Shown here piece after piece: positions 1-12,390 of a stretch of 64,000 bases of DNA (position 1 is its first letter; each line of letters starts with the position of its first letter). This DNA is from Numida meleagris (lineage: Eukaryota > Chordata > Aves > Galliformes > Numididae), in NCBI RefSeq assembly GCF_002078875.1, contig NC_034410.1:39308797-39372796 (forward strand). The letters are read 5' to 3'. A model generated the notes under the pieces. It saw only the letters and a program-made list of their open reading frames with translations. It had not been told where the DNA came from and ran no database searches. The translations under genes and the position numbers were made by a program.

Positions 1-104
1 TCTCCACAGGGCTGCTCTCACTCCAGTCTGATGCTTCCAGCTCATGTTTTAAGACATCAGTTTCTCTGTATAGAGCACTGTTGTGAAGGAGCTTGTGATG
101 TATC

Positions 105-643
105 TGAGGACTGCTCCAAAAGTAATAACTCCTGTTTTATTATGTTGGTCTGTGACATCAGAGGTGAGTGTTGGTATGGCATTAGAGACTGAACCTTCCC
201 CCCAGTTTTCCATTACATGTCATTGCCATGTGACAGATGGCAGCAGAGGGGCAGTCTGACAAGTGTGTATGAAGCAAAGGTGCGGAACTGAATTCCTCCG
301 TGCAGAAAAAATGGAATCCACTGACATTCATATACTCTTGCTGAATGTTTATGGAGACCAAACAGTGGATGTGCGCACAGTGGTGGGTGGTGCATTTCAG
401 TAACAATGCTGTCATAGGAGATGTGAAGCAGTGGGTCACCTCTGCTGGTGCAGATTGTTACGAGCGCAGGATGCAGACTCTTGTGTATGGCTCATGAAAA
501 AGCATAGCTAATGGTGATGACAATGTTGAAAAATATGTTTTGTAGCTGAGAATTTGCTCCATCAAATAATGTTGTACTCTCTGTCTCTATTGTAATTTCC
601 ATGGGAATTAATAGGAGGAATTACTTCCAGAATGACCCATGCT
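105..643 (+). mobile_element. Internally deleted mariner-type DNA transposon (Galluhop/Mariner1_GG-like), copy 1
   Basis: The left end (TGAGGACTGCTCCAAAAG) and the right end (near 614-643, an inverted TTACTTCCAGAATGACCCATG form) are imperfect inverted repeats of the kind seen in the chicken mariner family. The inside is closely similar to the element at 34161-34687 along its whole length. Around 290-400 it retains a worn piece of the transposase DNA-binding region, and around 500-530 a piece near the protein's C-terminus. The catalytic middle is absent, and frameshifts and stops show it is non-functional. It is about 540 bp against roughly 1.2 kb for a full-length relative, so it behaves as a MITE. 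The family name is from memory. Confidence 0.85.
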
Positions 644-3317
644 TGTATATGTGTGTGTATCTCTATATAAATATACATATAAATAATGTGTATATATTTG
701 TTGAACTACTTAATTTGAAGTCCATGTATCAGTCCATGTTGTGTAACACATTGCATCATTATAATGGAAGAATAGACAATTGTGAGCTTTCAGGCATATA
801 TTTCACAAGTCATAACTCAAAAATAGTAACTACAAGTGTAACTTTGGCCTAGTCATAAACTTTCCTAGAAAGAGTAATTTAATTATCAATGACAACATAG
901 ACATTGACATTTGAAGCTGACAGTAGGGTTCAACTCATTAACTTTTCCATTTTGTATGTGTCCTTTACTCTGCGGTCTGAATTTTCTGAGTATAAAAAGG
1001 GTCACATTAGAATGTGTATAGTTAGCATTAGATACATGCTGAAACACGTTCCTGATGAAGACCTTGAGTTTTACTAAAATCAATCTTCACAGAACACGTG
1101 TGAGCTCTGGTGCTCCTCATTTCATTTTAGGACAAAGAATACGTAGACTATTACTAGACTTGCGTATGCTAACATGTATACTGAGCCCTATGCTTTAGTA
1201 TTTTTTATAGTACTTTTAGAAATATCACAGGCCTGAGGATATGTCTGAAAAGCTTCCTCTCTCCTTTTTAATGATGTAAAGATAGTGTTCCCAGGTCTGA
1301 TGCGCTTGGAATGAACTTGGTCATTGCTGCGTGTCAAAAATGTTATCTCCATTATTTCAGCAAAACCCTGACTGCAAGCTTAAGAAGATAGCCTCAAGGA
1401 GTAGGCATAGGACTCTCTTGAATAGGACATTACACTCTTGGCATTTATGTTGTCTGGCCTGTGTGCTTGTTTTAAACATAACTTACTTGCGTCCTTTGGA
1501 TCACTTTTCAGATTTGTGGCTAAATCTTCAACTATTTGTCAGCTGCTCTGGAAAGTGAGACACAGAGGCAAGCAATGTATTATGATTACGTGCCTCAAAA
1601 CCTATGGCACTTTGGGAAAAACAATACGTTGCTCATTTTGATAGATGCTTGCTTTTTCTTCTTGCACTATTGCACTTGATATTGCACACAGATACTCTGT
1701 AATTGGAGTATACTTAATGGATTATTTTGAAGTATGGTTCTACAAACCCATACTTCTAACAGTATGAGTGTTAACATTTTGCATGATTATTAAGCAGGCT
1801 CACCATATGAACACGCACTTCTGGAAAACTCAGAGTTAACACAGAAGAGGAGAGGACCTTTTGCTTTGAAAGCTTCTGAGAGGAAAGAAGGTATTTTACA
1901 CCAACTGGCAAAGAGCTTACAGGGAACAGATCCAAACGTTCAGAAAAAGTTTCCCACAAAGACTTTTTTTTTAAAGTCATGCTGCAGGAATTAAGTTGGA
2001 GATATCACTGACCGAAAGGACATTTTTTCTGAATGAGCCGAGAACCAAAGGAAATGACTCCAGGGCTTGAAATCCTTTTATTTCCTCTGTGGAAGATATC
2101 TGTGCAGCTGAAACTAACCATTCTGGCTGGCTGCAAGCCAAACTTTATGGGAACTCAGATTAGGAAGTTCTATGGTCAAAATAGCCATTGAACAAATTGC
2201 TTCCAGTTTAAAGCTTCAAATTTCCTGATAAAGCTACAGCATTTAACCCTTCCTATTTTTTTTTTCTCACATAGGTGAATGACCTGCCCATTACTAGGAA
2301 CAGAGCACTCATCTAACTGTGGTCTCTGCAGTGCTCCCAGAATTGCCTGCAAAGCATTCACTAAGTTTTACTCTTATATGAGTTAGGCAGAGCAAAACCT
2401 CAAAAAAAAAAAAAAAGTTGGAACAGGTTCAGGTGATGTTTCCCACTTGCAATAGCAGCAAGACTGCTGATCAACAGCTGTGTGTGGCATTTTTGTCTTG
2501 CAGCCCTTTAGAAGCAAGATGTTTCACAGACCCCACCGTTACCCTATAGCTGGCTTGCATGGCCTTAGTGAAACATAATGGAGAGGCAACAGCACTAGCA
2601 TTCATGCTTCCAAACTGCTGCGTTCCCTCCAGAAAGCATTGAAAACCAGCATGCTGTAACTAAAGCACTACGTCTGACCTCTGAATGCAGTATCATGGGT
2701 TCAGTACTTTATAAAGCAACAAAATCCTTGAATCAGAGTAAAGATGTTCTGCATTTCTGTATGCTGAGTTCTTTATTGACTTAACATTGTATTGCCTGTG
2801 GTAGGTACGGGTGCGCTCAGGAAGCCTGGAAAGGTGGCTGAGAGAGCTGGTGTTAGAACTGGGAGCAAAGTCCTGGTGTGCTCATACATCTTTACCTTGC
2901 CATATGCAGGACTATGTTGGGCCAGTCTGTTGGTGTCACCTGTATGCCTCTCCCCTCATGCATAGACCAACGTTCATCTGTCTTCCAAGTGGGCAGTGCT
3001 TCAAAGCACAGCTGGACTGGTGCAGGCATAGGGTGTGTTTTGGGCTGTTCTTGCAGAGGATGTTGGTAATTGTAATTCATTCAGAGGGATTTGACAGGAT
3101 GTCACCACATCCGCTCTTTCTGTCCCCACCAGAACTGCTTTATTCCCTGAAGTGCGTGTGCCTTTGTGCATACTTTGTGTATTCTGCATTAGTGCCTTTG
3201 CGCAACCTAAATTTAAAAGTCCTAAATCTTAGGCAGGTGTTTCCATCATTTCACCTGAGAGACCAATTCCCGGAATAATAAATCTCATTATTAGCAAGTT
3301 TTTTTTATTATTATTTT
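644..3317. other. Intronic sequence with no gene recognised
   Basis: AT-rich intron-like DNA. A poly(A) run lies near 2401-2416 and short TA-rich stretches near 660-700. A 155-codon open frame at 2811-3278 has no recognisable domain and a composition typical of chance frames. Nothing else supportable was seen. Confidence 0.6.
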
Positions 3318-3605
3318 TATTTCATACTCAGTCTAAATTTTGCTTTTCCTTATTTAATCCCACTGTTCTTCATTATCCCCCCTCCGCTACCTCTTGGCAC
3401 CATGCTAATTAATTCATCTCCCTCTTTGGTTCTTGCTTTTTACCCTTCAGTATTATAGTTCAATGTTAAACAGTGTTCTTCTTTTCTTATATTTACCCAG
3501 CCCAGCAGATATATTTTAGTTCCAGCAGTCTTTCCTTGTAAAGCTGTTACAGCTGACCTCTATTCAGTGTTATTGTTCATCAGTGAACAAACCCTCTGGT
3601 TTATT
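3318..3605 (-). mobile_element. Ancient CR1 LINE fragment (3' region)
   Basis: Read along the plus strand, this stretch follows the reverse complement of the CR1 reverse-transcriptase end and 3' region. Blocks include a form of 'gtctaaa...tttgcttttcctta', 'acccagcccag' and 'cagtctttccttgta', in the order expected of an old CR1. It is heavily diverged, has no open reading frame and lacks the young-type tail octamers. Assignment rests on spaced block similarity recalled by eye. Confidence 0.55.
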
Positions 3606-3984
3606 CACAAATTGCCGGTATCAAAGTGATTAGAACAAGATGCATTACCCTAGGTAAGCGGGTGAGTGACATAATAAATGAGCATTTTATCTATCAGTGT
3701 CCATAAACCATTTTTTGTTTGTTTTCTATTGTGCATTTTTTTTTTTTTTTGAGAGGGTGACTGATCACAGCTTTATAATCAGATGTGAAATCAAACTGAA
3801 GTCTGAAGCTTCTTAAGTTTACTTAGGAAATTCTATTTGATAAATATTTGGGGCATAGGTGATTTTAATAATACGATGTTATTCATAATGTGTTATATAT
3901 GGGGGTGACCTGGCGTGAACCTTTCAAAAAGCTCAGGTTGCATGTCTCTTTTTCAATCAGTACTGCTTCTGGAATGACATCTAA

Positions 3985-4160
3985 ACATTGTGAAGGCCTT
4001 TCTTTCCTACTCTGTCCTTCATTGGTAACATGAATAATCAGCCTCTCTGTTATTTAAGGACATTCTCTCCCGTATCTGTAGACAACTACAACATCTGCCC
4101 TCTCTCATTTTTTTCCTCTTACTGTCTTCACCATCCTAGACTTAATATGGCAATGCAAGT
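3985..4160 (-). mobile_element. Possible second ancient CR1 fragment
   Basis: Weak similarity to the same antisense CR1 segment as the neighbour at 3318-3605 (a 'ctgtccttcattgg' block, then 'catctgccctctctca'). It may be a separate relic or the product of an old rearrangement. No coding capacity remains. Confidence 0.3.
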
Positions 4161-4834
4161 AAACTAAGCAATCCACTACTGAAACAAATATTTAGTCTGT
4201 CATTAAATTCATCTGAATCTTGACCAAACCTTCATTTCTCTCACTGACCAACTCCCTCTGCAAAAAGTCATATATTTTTCTATATATTGTTCTATCAAAA
4301 TATTATCTGTGTTCTTTTGTCACCTGACAAAAAAAGTCCTCTCTGGAGCATGTTATCATGGCAGATTGGTTTGGAAGAAAAGCCATTTGATGATACTACT
4401 TGACCTGAGGAAGATTTCTGTAAACAAATCAGAAATGCTCAATCTTAATAAGTGCTAAGCAGAAAAATTAGAAGTAAGGAGCAGCCCCATGAGGATATTT
4501 TGAAGTCATGCATTTTAAATCCTTACCTTAAAAATGATGGAAGACTCCTAATTTATGCAACAGAAGCAACTAGGAAGCCCGAGCTGGCAAACTGTCACAG
4601 TAATGAACTACTGTTAGCTTGAGAGGTTGTGCTTAATAGGCATGTGAAGCGATTTTGCAGTGTCTGTATTTAAATGGATCAGTAATAAGAATAAATTATT
4701 AATAGTCAGAACTTTTATTCCTTAAAATAGTTTAATGAATTTAAGATCTTCATGCAGGAGGTCTATTAGTCTATTCTGAAATTCTTTCATGGAAGCTGAA
4801 GCTACAGGAGGAGGGAGGGAGAGCTTGTCTTTTA

Positions 4835-4905
4835 TCCGTAGTCACAGAGGGAAGTGTTGTCAAAGCCAGGATTAAACCTCCAGAGTTCTCTTTGCTGTCC
4901 CAAGT
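4835..4905 (-). mobile_element. MIR-like SINE relic
   Basis: The order GTCACAGAGGGAAGT, then AGCCAGGATTAAACC, then a CAGAG and CCCAAGTGC end resembles the reverse complement of the tRNA-derived head of MIR (the 'gtcacacag ... gccgggattcgaaccc' signature). It is short and diverged; a chance match cannot be excluded. Confidence 0.4.
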
Positions 4906-6415
4906 GCGTTTTACAGAACGCATAGAAAATGTCTCCAGGAGATGCAGAATTCATAAACAAACAAACCAAAAAGCAAAAAACATTTAGACTATAAAAAGAC
5001 TGCATTAACTGGAATAATGAAGAAAATCCAAACGCTGAGACTTTTGAAGCTACTTATATTACTGAATGGTAAATATACAGTTTGCATTTTAAAGTCCTAA
5101 GCAGTAAAACATTTAAAAATTGAGGTGGCCTCTTTAATTCTGGTTTGTTTTTTTTTTTTTCATATTGCACAATTGTAGGAAATGTTCTGATATCTGGCAG
5201 TGCAAGATACTTAATAAACTATAATAACTTATAAAAAAATTATCTACTAAAAATATGCAGCAGTACCTTTGCAGATAGTAGCTACAGTGACTCAGGTAAA
5301 TAAAAATGTTGAAGCCGTGTTGGATAAACACTCAGAGATATGTTGCCATGCTTATGCTTTTGAATTGATAACAAACTTACCGCAGCCACACATCTTTGTG
5401 GTCATTTCCCAATTATATCTGCACTCAATGAGTTTTAATGATGTCTGCAGTCATGGATAGCACCATTTAGAGTAGTGTGGGATATATGTTAGTTTTGGTT
5501 GGGCAGAGTGTTCCATCAGCATTTGACCTCAGAAAGCTGAAGGCTGGTCATGGTACTTTGCTGTCTTAAATTTCAAGTAGGTACTTTGTTTTTCTAGAGA
5601 GAATTAGACGAACTACTAAATGCAATGTTATAAAATGCCAATTTTTGGATAGTTAAAGACCAATTCAGAAAACTATATTTCTTTTCTAAAAGACCAAGTG
5701 GAATGCATATGCTTTTCCTGGAAAAACCTAATAAATAAATAAATGAGAACCTACATTAAAATGGTATTTACTAAATGGGCTGCTTTATTCCCTAATCTTG
5801 AGTTCTGAAAATAGTGTTGTCATAATGAATTGTTATAAATTATTTATAAATATTAGAAATTCTGTGATTTCTGCAGCTCCTCGGTTTTTTTTAAGCAATG
5901 TGTAGTTTTAAACTGGACATTTCTGGAGGGCTGAGCTTGAAAGACTTCCTAATAACCCTTCTGGTGAAATACTTATTCTTACTCATTTACAGATATCTCA
6001 ATACATTTTTCTGATTTGAAGACACTTTGAAAAATCTTACATTTTCATTTGAACATTTGGGAGTAAAAACAATCATTCTTTAAAGTTTTGATTTCCTGGG
6101 TGTTTTAAATCATCACGCAGGGCTGTGGTGGGAAAAACTCTAGCTGTGTAACTATTGTGATTGAATGTGGGAAGGTGTAGGCTCTCTTAACCTGAGAGCA
6201 CCTTCTTATCAGAGCTGTCTTTTTAAAAGGGCAGAATTTGCAACAGTTTCTATCAGTCTAACTTCAGTTTCTCCCTCCTTTCCCCTCCCTCTTTTTTTTG
6301 TAACTTTCAATCCGGTTTCCTAATCTATTGTAAGCAAAGCTAACAAACACAAATCCCACAGGTATCTCTGTCCCCACATTTACCATTTCTAAATTGCTAT
6401 TTCTTCACTGATAAC

Positions 6416-6441
6416 TTTTTTTTTTTTTTTTTTTTTTTTTT
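6416..6441. repeat. Poly(T) run of 26
   Basis: An uninterrupted run of 26 T on the plus strand. No SINE or LINE body was recognised beside it, so it is read as a homopolymer microsatellite. Confidence 0.9.
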
Positions 6442-6923
6442 GAAACCACCCAGACAGAGGTATTGCCAGTGGAAATCAAAAGTCATTTCTCCAATGTCAT
6501 TAGTTATTACATTGCCATGAAACTTGTTTGGTAGTAGATAGACCCTTGGTGTTTGGGAACATAAGACTCTGTGGAAGGATGAAGGCAGAGCTGGTGCTGC
6601 CACCTTTCAGAGTAAAGGATTAGAAGTGACAGGCAGCTCTTCCCTTGACTGGCTTAAACAATTGCTATCCAAATGAGTACGGTCATGCTGCGTTCAGTCA
6701 TCTTGTGTGGGAACGTATGCTAACACCAGTGATGGGATAAATGAGATGGTGTTTTATATTCACTGGGCTATTTAGTTTGGAATCTGCTAGTCACTTGTCT
6801 CCCATGCTGTTATTTTTGGTAGTAATGTTCTTGTGAAGCTTGTTCTAAATGCCTGAAGTATCGGGGGGGTGGGGGGGAATTCTCTTTGCGGTACTCTCCA
6901 CACTTTTTTTTTTTCTTTTTTTT

Positions 6924-7045
6924 GAGTGACAAGTTGCTGAAATTCTTTCTGCTTCAGTGTTTCCCCATCTGGTATAAATGAGGATTATCTGTCTATCTTG
7001 CATTCCTCCATGGCTTGCTTTGCTGAAGTACCAGAATACTTCACA
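6924..7045 (+). mobile_element. MIR-like SINE relic
   Basis: The plus strand shows 'gacaagttgctgaa', then 'cttcagtgtttccccatct', then 'aaatgaggattat', which follows the MIR core (caagtta...ctcagtttcctcatctgtaaaatggggat) in order and spacing. It is strongly diverged, consistent with a pre-mammal-bird-split SINE. Confidence 0.6.
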
Positions 7046-7112
7046 GTCTTGGATGTATTTGGTCTCCCAACACCCCAGGGTGTGGAGGAAGTATCACCAT
7101 TTTACAGGATTT
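7046..7112 (-). mobile_element. MIR/L2-like tail relic in opposite orientation
   Basis: The sequence 'ctcccaacaccccaggg', then 'gaggaagtatcaccat', then 'tttacagg' resembles the reverse complement of the MIR/L2 3' region ('cctcacaacaaccctatgagg ... ccattttacag'). It directly follows the plus-oriented MIR relic, so the two may form a small inverted pair. Confidence 0.5.
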
Positions 7113-9721
7113 TTGTGTGTGGTACAGCAGATTTTCCAGGCCAGCGTTTGCTGTTAGACATTTTTCCTTCTGGTTGACCACATATAATACCTAGAAAAGT
7201 GAGAGGAACTTAAATGTAACTTTTCTCTTTTTTTCATCATTTTTCATCCTGGGTGAATGTATCAGTTGGGTTGTTGAGTTGAGTACCTCTAAACCTACTG
7301 CCAGTCTTGGCTAAGGTAGGCCCTGCTTACCTTGTAATCATGATTGCCTTTCAGGAGATAAGCCATGGCATCGCTTGCACGAATGGCATTGCTCAGTGAG
7401 CTGAAGGTATTCCTAACATCTTTACAGCAGTTGGCCCAATGTGCTGTTTGTACAATAGCTTAGCCACACTATTTCCTGGACAGAAGGAGGTTACTACCAA
7501 AAAATGAACATAACTTTGATTTTTATCTGGAGAATGGTGCCCAATGTAAGGATGGGAAATGTCTCCATAAATGACCATATTTTGGTAATGTTTAAAGTAT
7601 AGTCAATAATGTGTTTAAAATGAATTTAGTAATTGTTGTAGACAGGGTGTAAGATGAAATAGGTGTCTTTAATTTGGCATGCAGCACTGACTTGTTCTGT
7701 AGCACCAGAGGAGCTTCCATTGCTGTTACATGGAAGACTGCTGTCTTTGTGGTTGGCATTGCTTCCTTTCTTTCCCAAAGGAGTTGCTCTGGGGAAAGTG
7801 TACAAGGGAAGAACTTGCTCTGATTCTTGGAGCTGGGTGGGAGGAACCTCAAGGAAGATGAGGATTGTCCTGAGAAGAGCTAGACATGCTCCAAGTTCCA
7901 GGGGTAAACAGGAGTAGAGCAACCTATTTTGGCTCCTGAGTGTATGCTTGGATTTGCAAGGGCTATCTGCTCCCTGTTTATGCAGAACTTTCTGATATAT
8001 GCATTTGCATGAGTAGTGTTGTTTTGTTGTTGTTTTTGTTTTTTTCTAACCTAGAAGCAATTTTGGAATGGTCCCTGGGGTTTATGCCTGTTATTATGGC
8101 ATTACCTAAAGTGCATCCAGAAAACCATACTCTAGCTCAGGGATCCCTATTTTTGTCCCTGCTTAAGGTGTCACAGACATCTGTGTCTCTTGCGTGGCTG
8201 CACAAGGTGAACACGGGGCACAGGTGAATAAGTGTTTTCAAGGCCCCAATTTACTTTTTAGACTTGCCAGTGTATGTGCTGTGGGCTGGTGCTCAGCCTT
8301 CATTTCCTCCCCCTTGCTAGATCCAAGGACAAACTCTTATCTCTCAATACATTAAACCTGTCAATGTTTGACATAAGCAACAGAAAGATTGATGAATGGA
8401 ATGTGAAGCAGCTGGTTTTGGGGGTGTGCTGTTTTGTAATTGATAGGCCACCATTTTTTTTAACAACAAAACCTGCTTCAAAGGTGTTTTTTCAGTGATG
8501 ATTTAAGGAATTTTAAAAGAGAAAAAAAAGTTCTGTCATAAACATCTATAGTGACTCGTTCTGTGGATCACCGTGTATTCGACAACCTTTAGATCTCCCA
8601 TCCCTAATGTCTTCTAATGAAGGTGCTTCCTTAGAAAGCATTTCCAAGTTTCTTTTTAAAAATTTTATATATATATATGCTTATATATATGTATATATTA
8701 GGCTGTATAAGAGCATTTGGAGGTCAGGAGCCTGCCCTCTATTCTGAAGTATGACAGTAGCCCTGCCAGTGCTCTCCTTGGGTTTGGGCCTGAGCCCTGG
8801 ATTTGGAGGGATCACTGAGATGCAGTATGGATCCTCTGTTGAACTGAATCCTACTCCTAGACCTACGGAAGTGAAAATGCGACTGCTTGCTAGGGTACAG
8901 GGTGTGGAACTGCCTTCTCTCACACTAGCTCTTTCCCTCCCTGTTCCTCTCATCACCAGTAAAACCTGCTCACATTTGTGGAGTTGGCAGCCCACTTCAG
9001 CTAGAATTCTGCAAAATAACTTTTTCTCCAAAAAGGCCTTCTTAAATCACAGCCTAGTATTTTGTACATGGAATGGTCCTTTCAGCCATCTGCCTTTGAA
9101 AAAGCCATATATTTTCTAATGATTTAACATTATGTTTTTATCAAAAATGATGTGAAGGACCGAAACTGTGGGACTGCTGAAGAACATACTGGAGTAGGCT
9201 GTGCTTTATTATCAGGTCTCTTTAAATATCCTCTCCTACTCTTATTAGAGGCAATAATTAACAAGTAGGAAGGGGGAAATCTATTTTCTAATTATTTATT
9301 TGGCAGGAAGTTTTTCTAGGAAGATAAGTAAATACCAGAGGAACATTGGGTTGAAAAATATTGTGCAAAGTTTATGTAAACAAATTATGCAAAGATAAAC
9401 AAAAAATCCAGAATGTGGGCTTTTGGCTCTTGATTAATGAGCTTTTCCAGTGTTTTGCTGGACACGATCGCTCGGTTGCACCATGCTGCGTACAAAACTC
9501 TTATAAAGCTTTGCGCATCTGTTTCTGGAAATCTTTCACCCAAGACAGTGTTTTTATTTTAACATCACAGTGTGTATCAGTATGTGCAATGGGCAAGTTG
9601 ATCTTGCTGTAACTTTGAGGTCACTGGAATTATACCAGAGGAGATTTTGGTCCCAGCATCTTTTCTTGCAAGTGGCCACCCAAGATCAGTAGCAGTACAT
9701 TCCTGAATGTAGTATGTCTCC
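7113..9721. other. Intronic sequence with no gene recognised
   Basis: Non-coding by appearance. Open frames of 84-122 codons occur on both strands around 7600-7920 and 8680-9120 but overlap one another and show no known domain. A TA-rich tract lies at 8664-8700. Confidence 0.6.
8664..8700. repeat. (TA)n microsatellite, interrupted
   Basis: Alternating TA with single G and C interruptions across about 37 bases. Confidence 0.85.
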
Positions 9722-10733
9722 TCTTCTTCTTTTCTTTCCTTTTCCTTTCCTTTTCCTTTCCTTTTCCTTTCCTTTTCCTTTCCTTTTCCTTTCCTTTTCC
9801 TTTCCTTTTCCTTTCCTTTTCCTTTCCTNNNNNNNNNNNNNNNNNNNNNNNNNNNNNNNNNNNNNNNNNNNNNNNNNNNNNNNNNNNNNNNNNNNNNNNN
9901 NNNNNNNNNNNNNNNNNNNNNNNNNNNNNNNNNNNNNNNNNNNNNNNNNNNNNNNNNNNNNNNNNNNNNNNNNNNNNNNNNNNNNNNNNNNNNNNNNNNN
10001 NNNNNNNNNNNNNNNNNNNNNNNNNNNNNNNNNNNNNNNNNNNNNNNNNNNNNNNNNNNNNNNNNNNNNNNNNNNNNNNNNNNNNNNNNNNNNNNNNNNN
10101 NNNNNNNNNNNNNNNNNNNNNNNNNNNNNNNNNNNNNNNNNNNNNNNNNNNNNNNNNNNNNNNNNNNNNNNNNNNNNNNNNNNNNNNNNNNNNNNNNNNN
10201 NNNNNNNNNNNNNNNNNNNNNNNNNNNNNNNNNNNNNNNNNNNNNNNNNNNNNNNNNNNNNNNNNNNNNNNNNNNNNNNNNNNNNNNNNNNNNNNNNNNN
10301 NNNNNNNNNNNNNNNNNNNNNNNNNNNNNNNNNNNNNNNNNNNNNNNNNNNNNNNNNNNNNNNNNNNNNNNNNNNNNNNNNNNNNNNNNNNNNNNNNNNN
10401 NNNNNNNNNNNNNNNNNNNNNNNNNNNNNNNNNNNNNNNNNNNNNNNNNNNNNNNNNNNNNNNNNNNNNNNNNNNNNNNNNNNNNNNNNNNNNNTCCTTC
10501 CCTCCTTCCCTCCTTCCCTCCTTCCCTCCTTCCCTCCTTCCTTCCCGTCTCTCTCTCTCTTCCTCCCTCTCTTCCTCCCTCTCTTCCTCCCTCTCTTCCT
10601 CCCTCTCTTCCTCCCTCTCTTCCTCCCTCTCTTCCTCCCTCTCTTCCTCCCCTTTCTTCTCTTTCTTTTCTTTCTTTCTTCTTTTCTTCCTTCCTTCCTT
10701 TTCCTTCCTCCCTTCCCCCCTTCCATCCTTCCT
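9722..10733 (+). repeat. Polypyrimidine tandem array with three unit types and an internal gap
   Basis: The plus strand is almost pure C/T. Left of the gap the unit is 11 bp (TTTTCCTTTCC). Right of the gap it begins with an 8-bp unit (CCTTCCCT), then a 12-bp unit (CTTCCTCCCTCT) in about eight copies, then irregular CTTT-type repeats to about 10733. The repeat produces long open frames on both strands that bridge the gap; they are artefacts of a periodic sequence. Such tracts are prone to slippage and can adopt triplex structures. In sense-strand RNA they would be CU-rich. Confidence 0.95.
9829..10494. other. Assembly gap (666 Ns)
   Basis: A run of N inside the polypyrimidine array. The repeat unit differs on the two sides, so at least one change of unit lies within the gap and the true length is unknown. 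Confidence 1.
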
Positions 10734-12390
10734 CTATTTATCTGGACACAATGCATTCTGGTTTTGATTCCACTGAAAATATCAGTAAAGAATGCCTTTT
10801 CACTTCCTGTTGGATGGTTGTATTCATCTAGTTTTTAGGGTAGTCTTAACACTTGCAGAACTCATACTACTGTTTCATGACAGATGGGTGCAAACACTGG
10901 TTATTTAAAGGCTACAGAGTCAACAAGTAGCAATCCCTATTCATGACATGTTGGAGGACCATTTTTTTTTCCCTTTTACATTTCAAGAGAAAATAAATTT
11001 ATTCATTATTTAAAGCTCTGGGACTATCATTTGAAGCTTACGTTTTTTAGGCCCTCAAGAACACAGAACACTGAGTTCAGAAAGAAGGATTTCTATTTAG
11101 CCTTTGTTTTAAATGGCAGATTTTTATTTTGTCTCTAGATTCTGGAGGCCAATGTGTATCCACATCATGTAACAAGTAAACAGCATTAAACCTAAGGGGC
11201 AGAAGAGACTCCAGTGACTAAATCAGGATATTATAATTAAATATGGCAAATGCATATGTTTAGTAGGGTTTTTTGGTCTTGAAATCCAGAATTTGGTGGC
11301 AATGAAAATGCAGTGGTTATTTATCAGTGTTAGTCCCAACTGCTCTATCGCACTTACATCCGACATTAAAGTAAGTTGTGGATTTGCATTTTCAGCATGT
11401 TTTGCCTGTTTGTTTCAGTTCTTTAACAGTGCAGTGATTCAGCTATCCTGAAATAACACATGGATAACAGCTGTAGGAAATCATGCAAAAATTTTATTAA
11501 GCACTAGACTCTGAAATTGCCTTTTTCCACTACAAATACACTGACATCTGGGTCATATCTTCTGGTTAATTCCAGTGCCTTATAATGTAACATACAAACA
11601 AATGAGGAAAAACAACACAGAATGCACAGGAAAAAAAAAAAAAAAAAGGAAATAAAAAAATCAGTTTTCATTGTGTTTCAGATGTGCTCTGGAATATCTT
11701 TGAGATTTTTCTTAATAAACCAATCTGAAGGTCTGCCATCCAGACGAGATGACTACAGAAAGTCAGTCCAACTGAGCTGGCTACCACTATCATAAAGTTT
11801 TGAGGTTTATTATTTTCTGCCAGTCAAGTTAGAATTACAGAAAGCATGTCCAGGAGATAGAGGCAGGTGGCCTCCGTGGGTCTTGTTACTGGGCATTGAA
11901 AATAATAGGAATCAGAAGCCATTCTCAAGTTTTCTGAAGGCTTTTACAGTGAGAGATGAACTTAATTTCAAACAGACTGTAACAGACAAAGCAGCAGTTC
12001 CAGCTGCGTACTGATTGACTGAGTAGCCTGAAATTTATAGCTATGCAGTTTCTGGATGAAATTGAGATTTGTAGGTCTACTTCATATAGAAACTTTTGAA
12101 CTTCATACTTAATCTGTCTTTTAATTTATAGAGGTTAACATGAGGAAAACATGGGTGTCTTCAAAAGTGAAAAAAATATTGGAATGATATATGCAGTCTT
12201 TCTTCAGCTGGTTGTTAACTTAATATGTATAACATTGTTACTAAACATATTTATCACAGGCTTCATGTTATCAATGACAGCTAGGTAGTATAAAACAGTT
12301 GTTAGGAGGGAGATTCAGTGTATTATTAGCATAAATTCTGCAGTTCCAAGTTCCATAATACTGAAAACAGTACTATGTAAAAATGCTACT
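10734..12390. other. Intronic sequence with no gene recognised
   Basis: AT-rich and non-coding, with a 17-base poly(A) run at 11631-11647. No open frame or repeat family recognised. Confidence 0.6.

Larger units (their letters stand above)
4161..6923. other. Intronic sequence with no gene recognised
   Basis: AT-rich, non-coding. It contains a short MIR-like relic (4835-4905) and a 26-base T run (6416-6441), listed separately. Nothing else was recognised. Confidence 0.6.

Noticed and set aside
2811..3278. 155-codon plus-strand open frame
   Set aside because: Overlaps other frames on both strands and has Cys/His-rich composition with no ordered motif.
10495..10660. CRISPR-like array in the regular repeats right of the gap
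   Set aside because: Units are 8 and 12 bp without unique spacers in a vertebrate genome; this is a simple tandem repeat.
9686..10838. Open frames of 356 and 374 codons on opposite strands across the gap
   Set aside because: They are products of the polypyrimidine repeat and of Ns read as open; no real protein is indicated.
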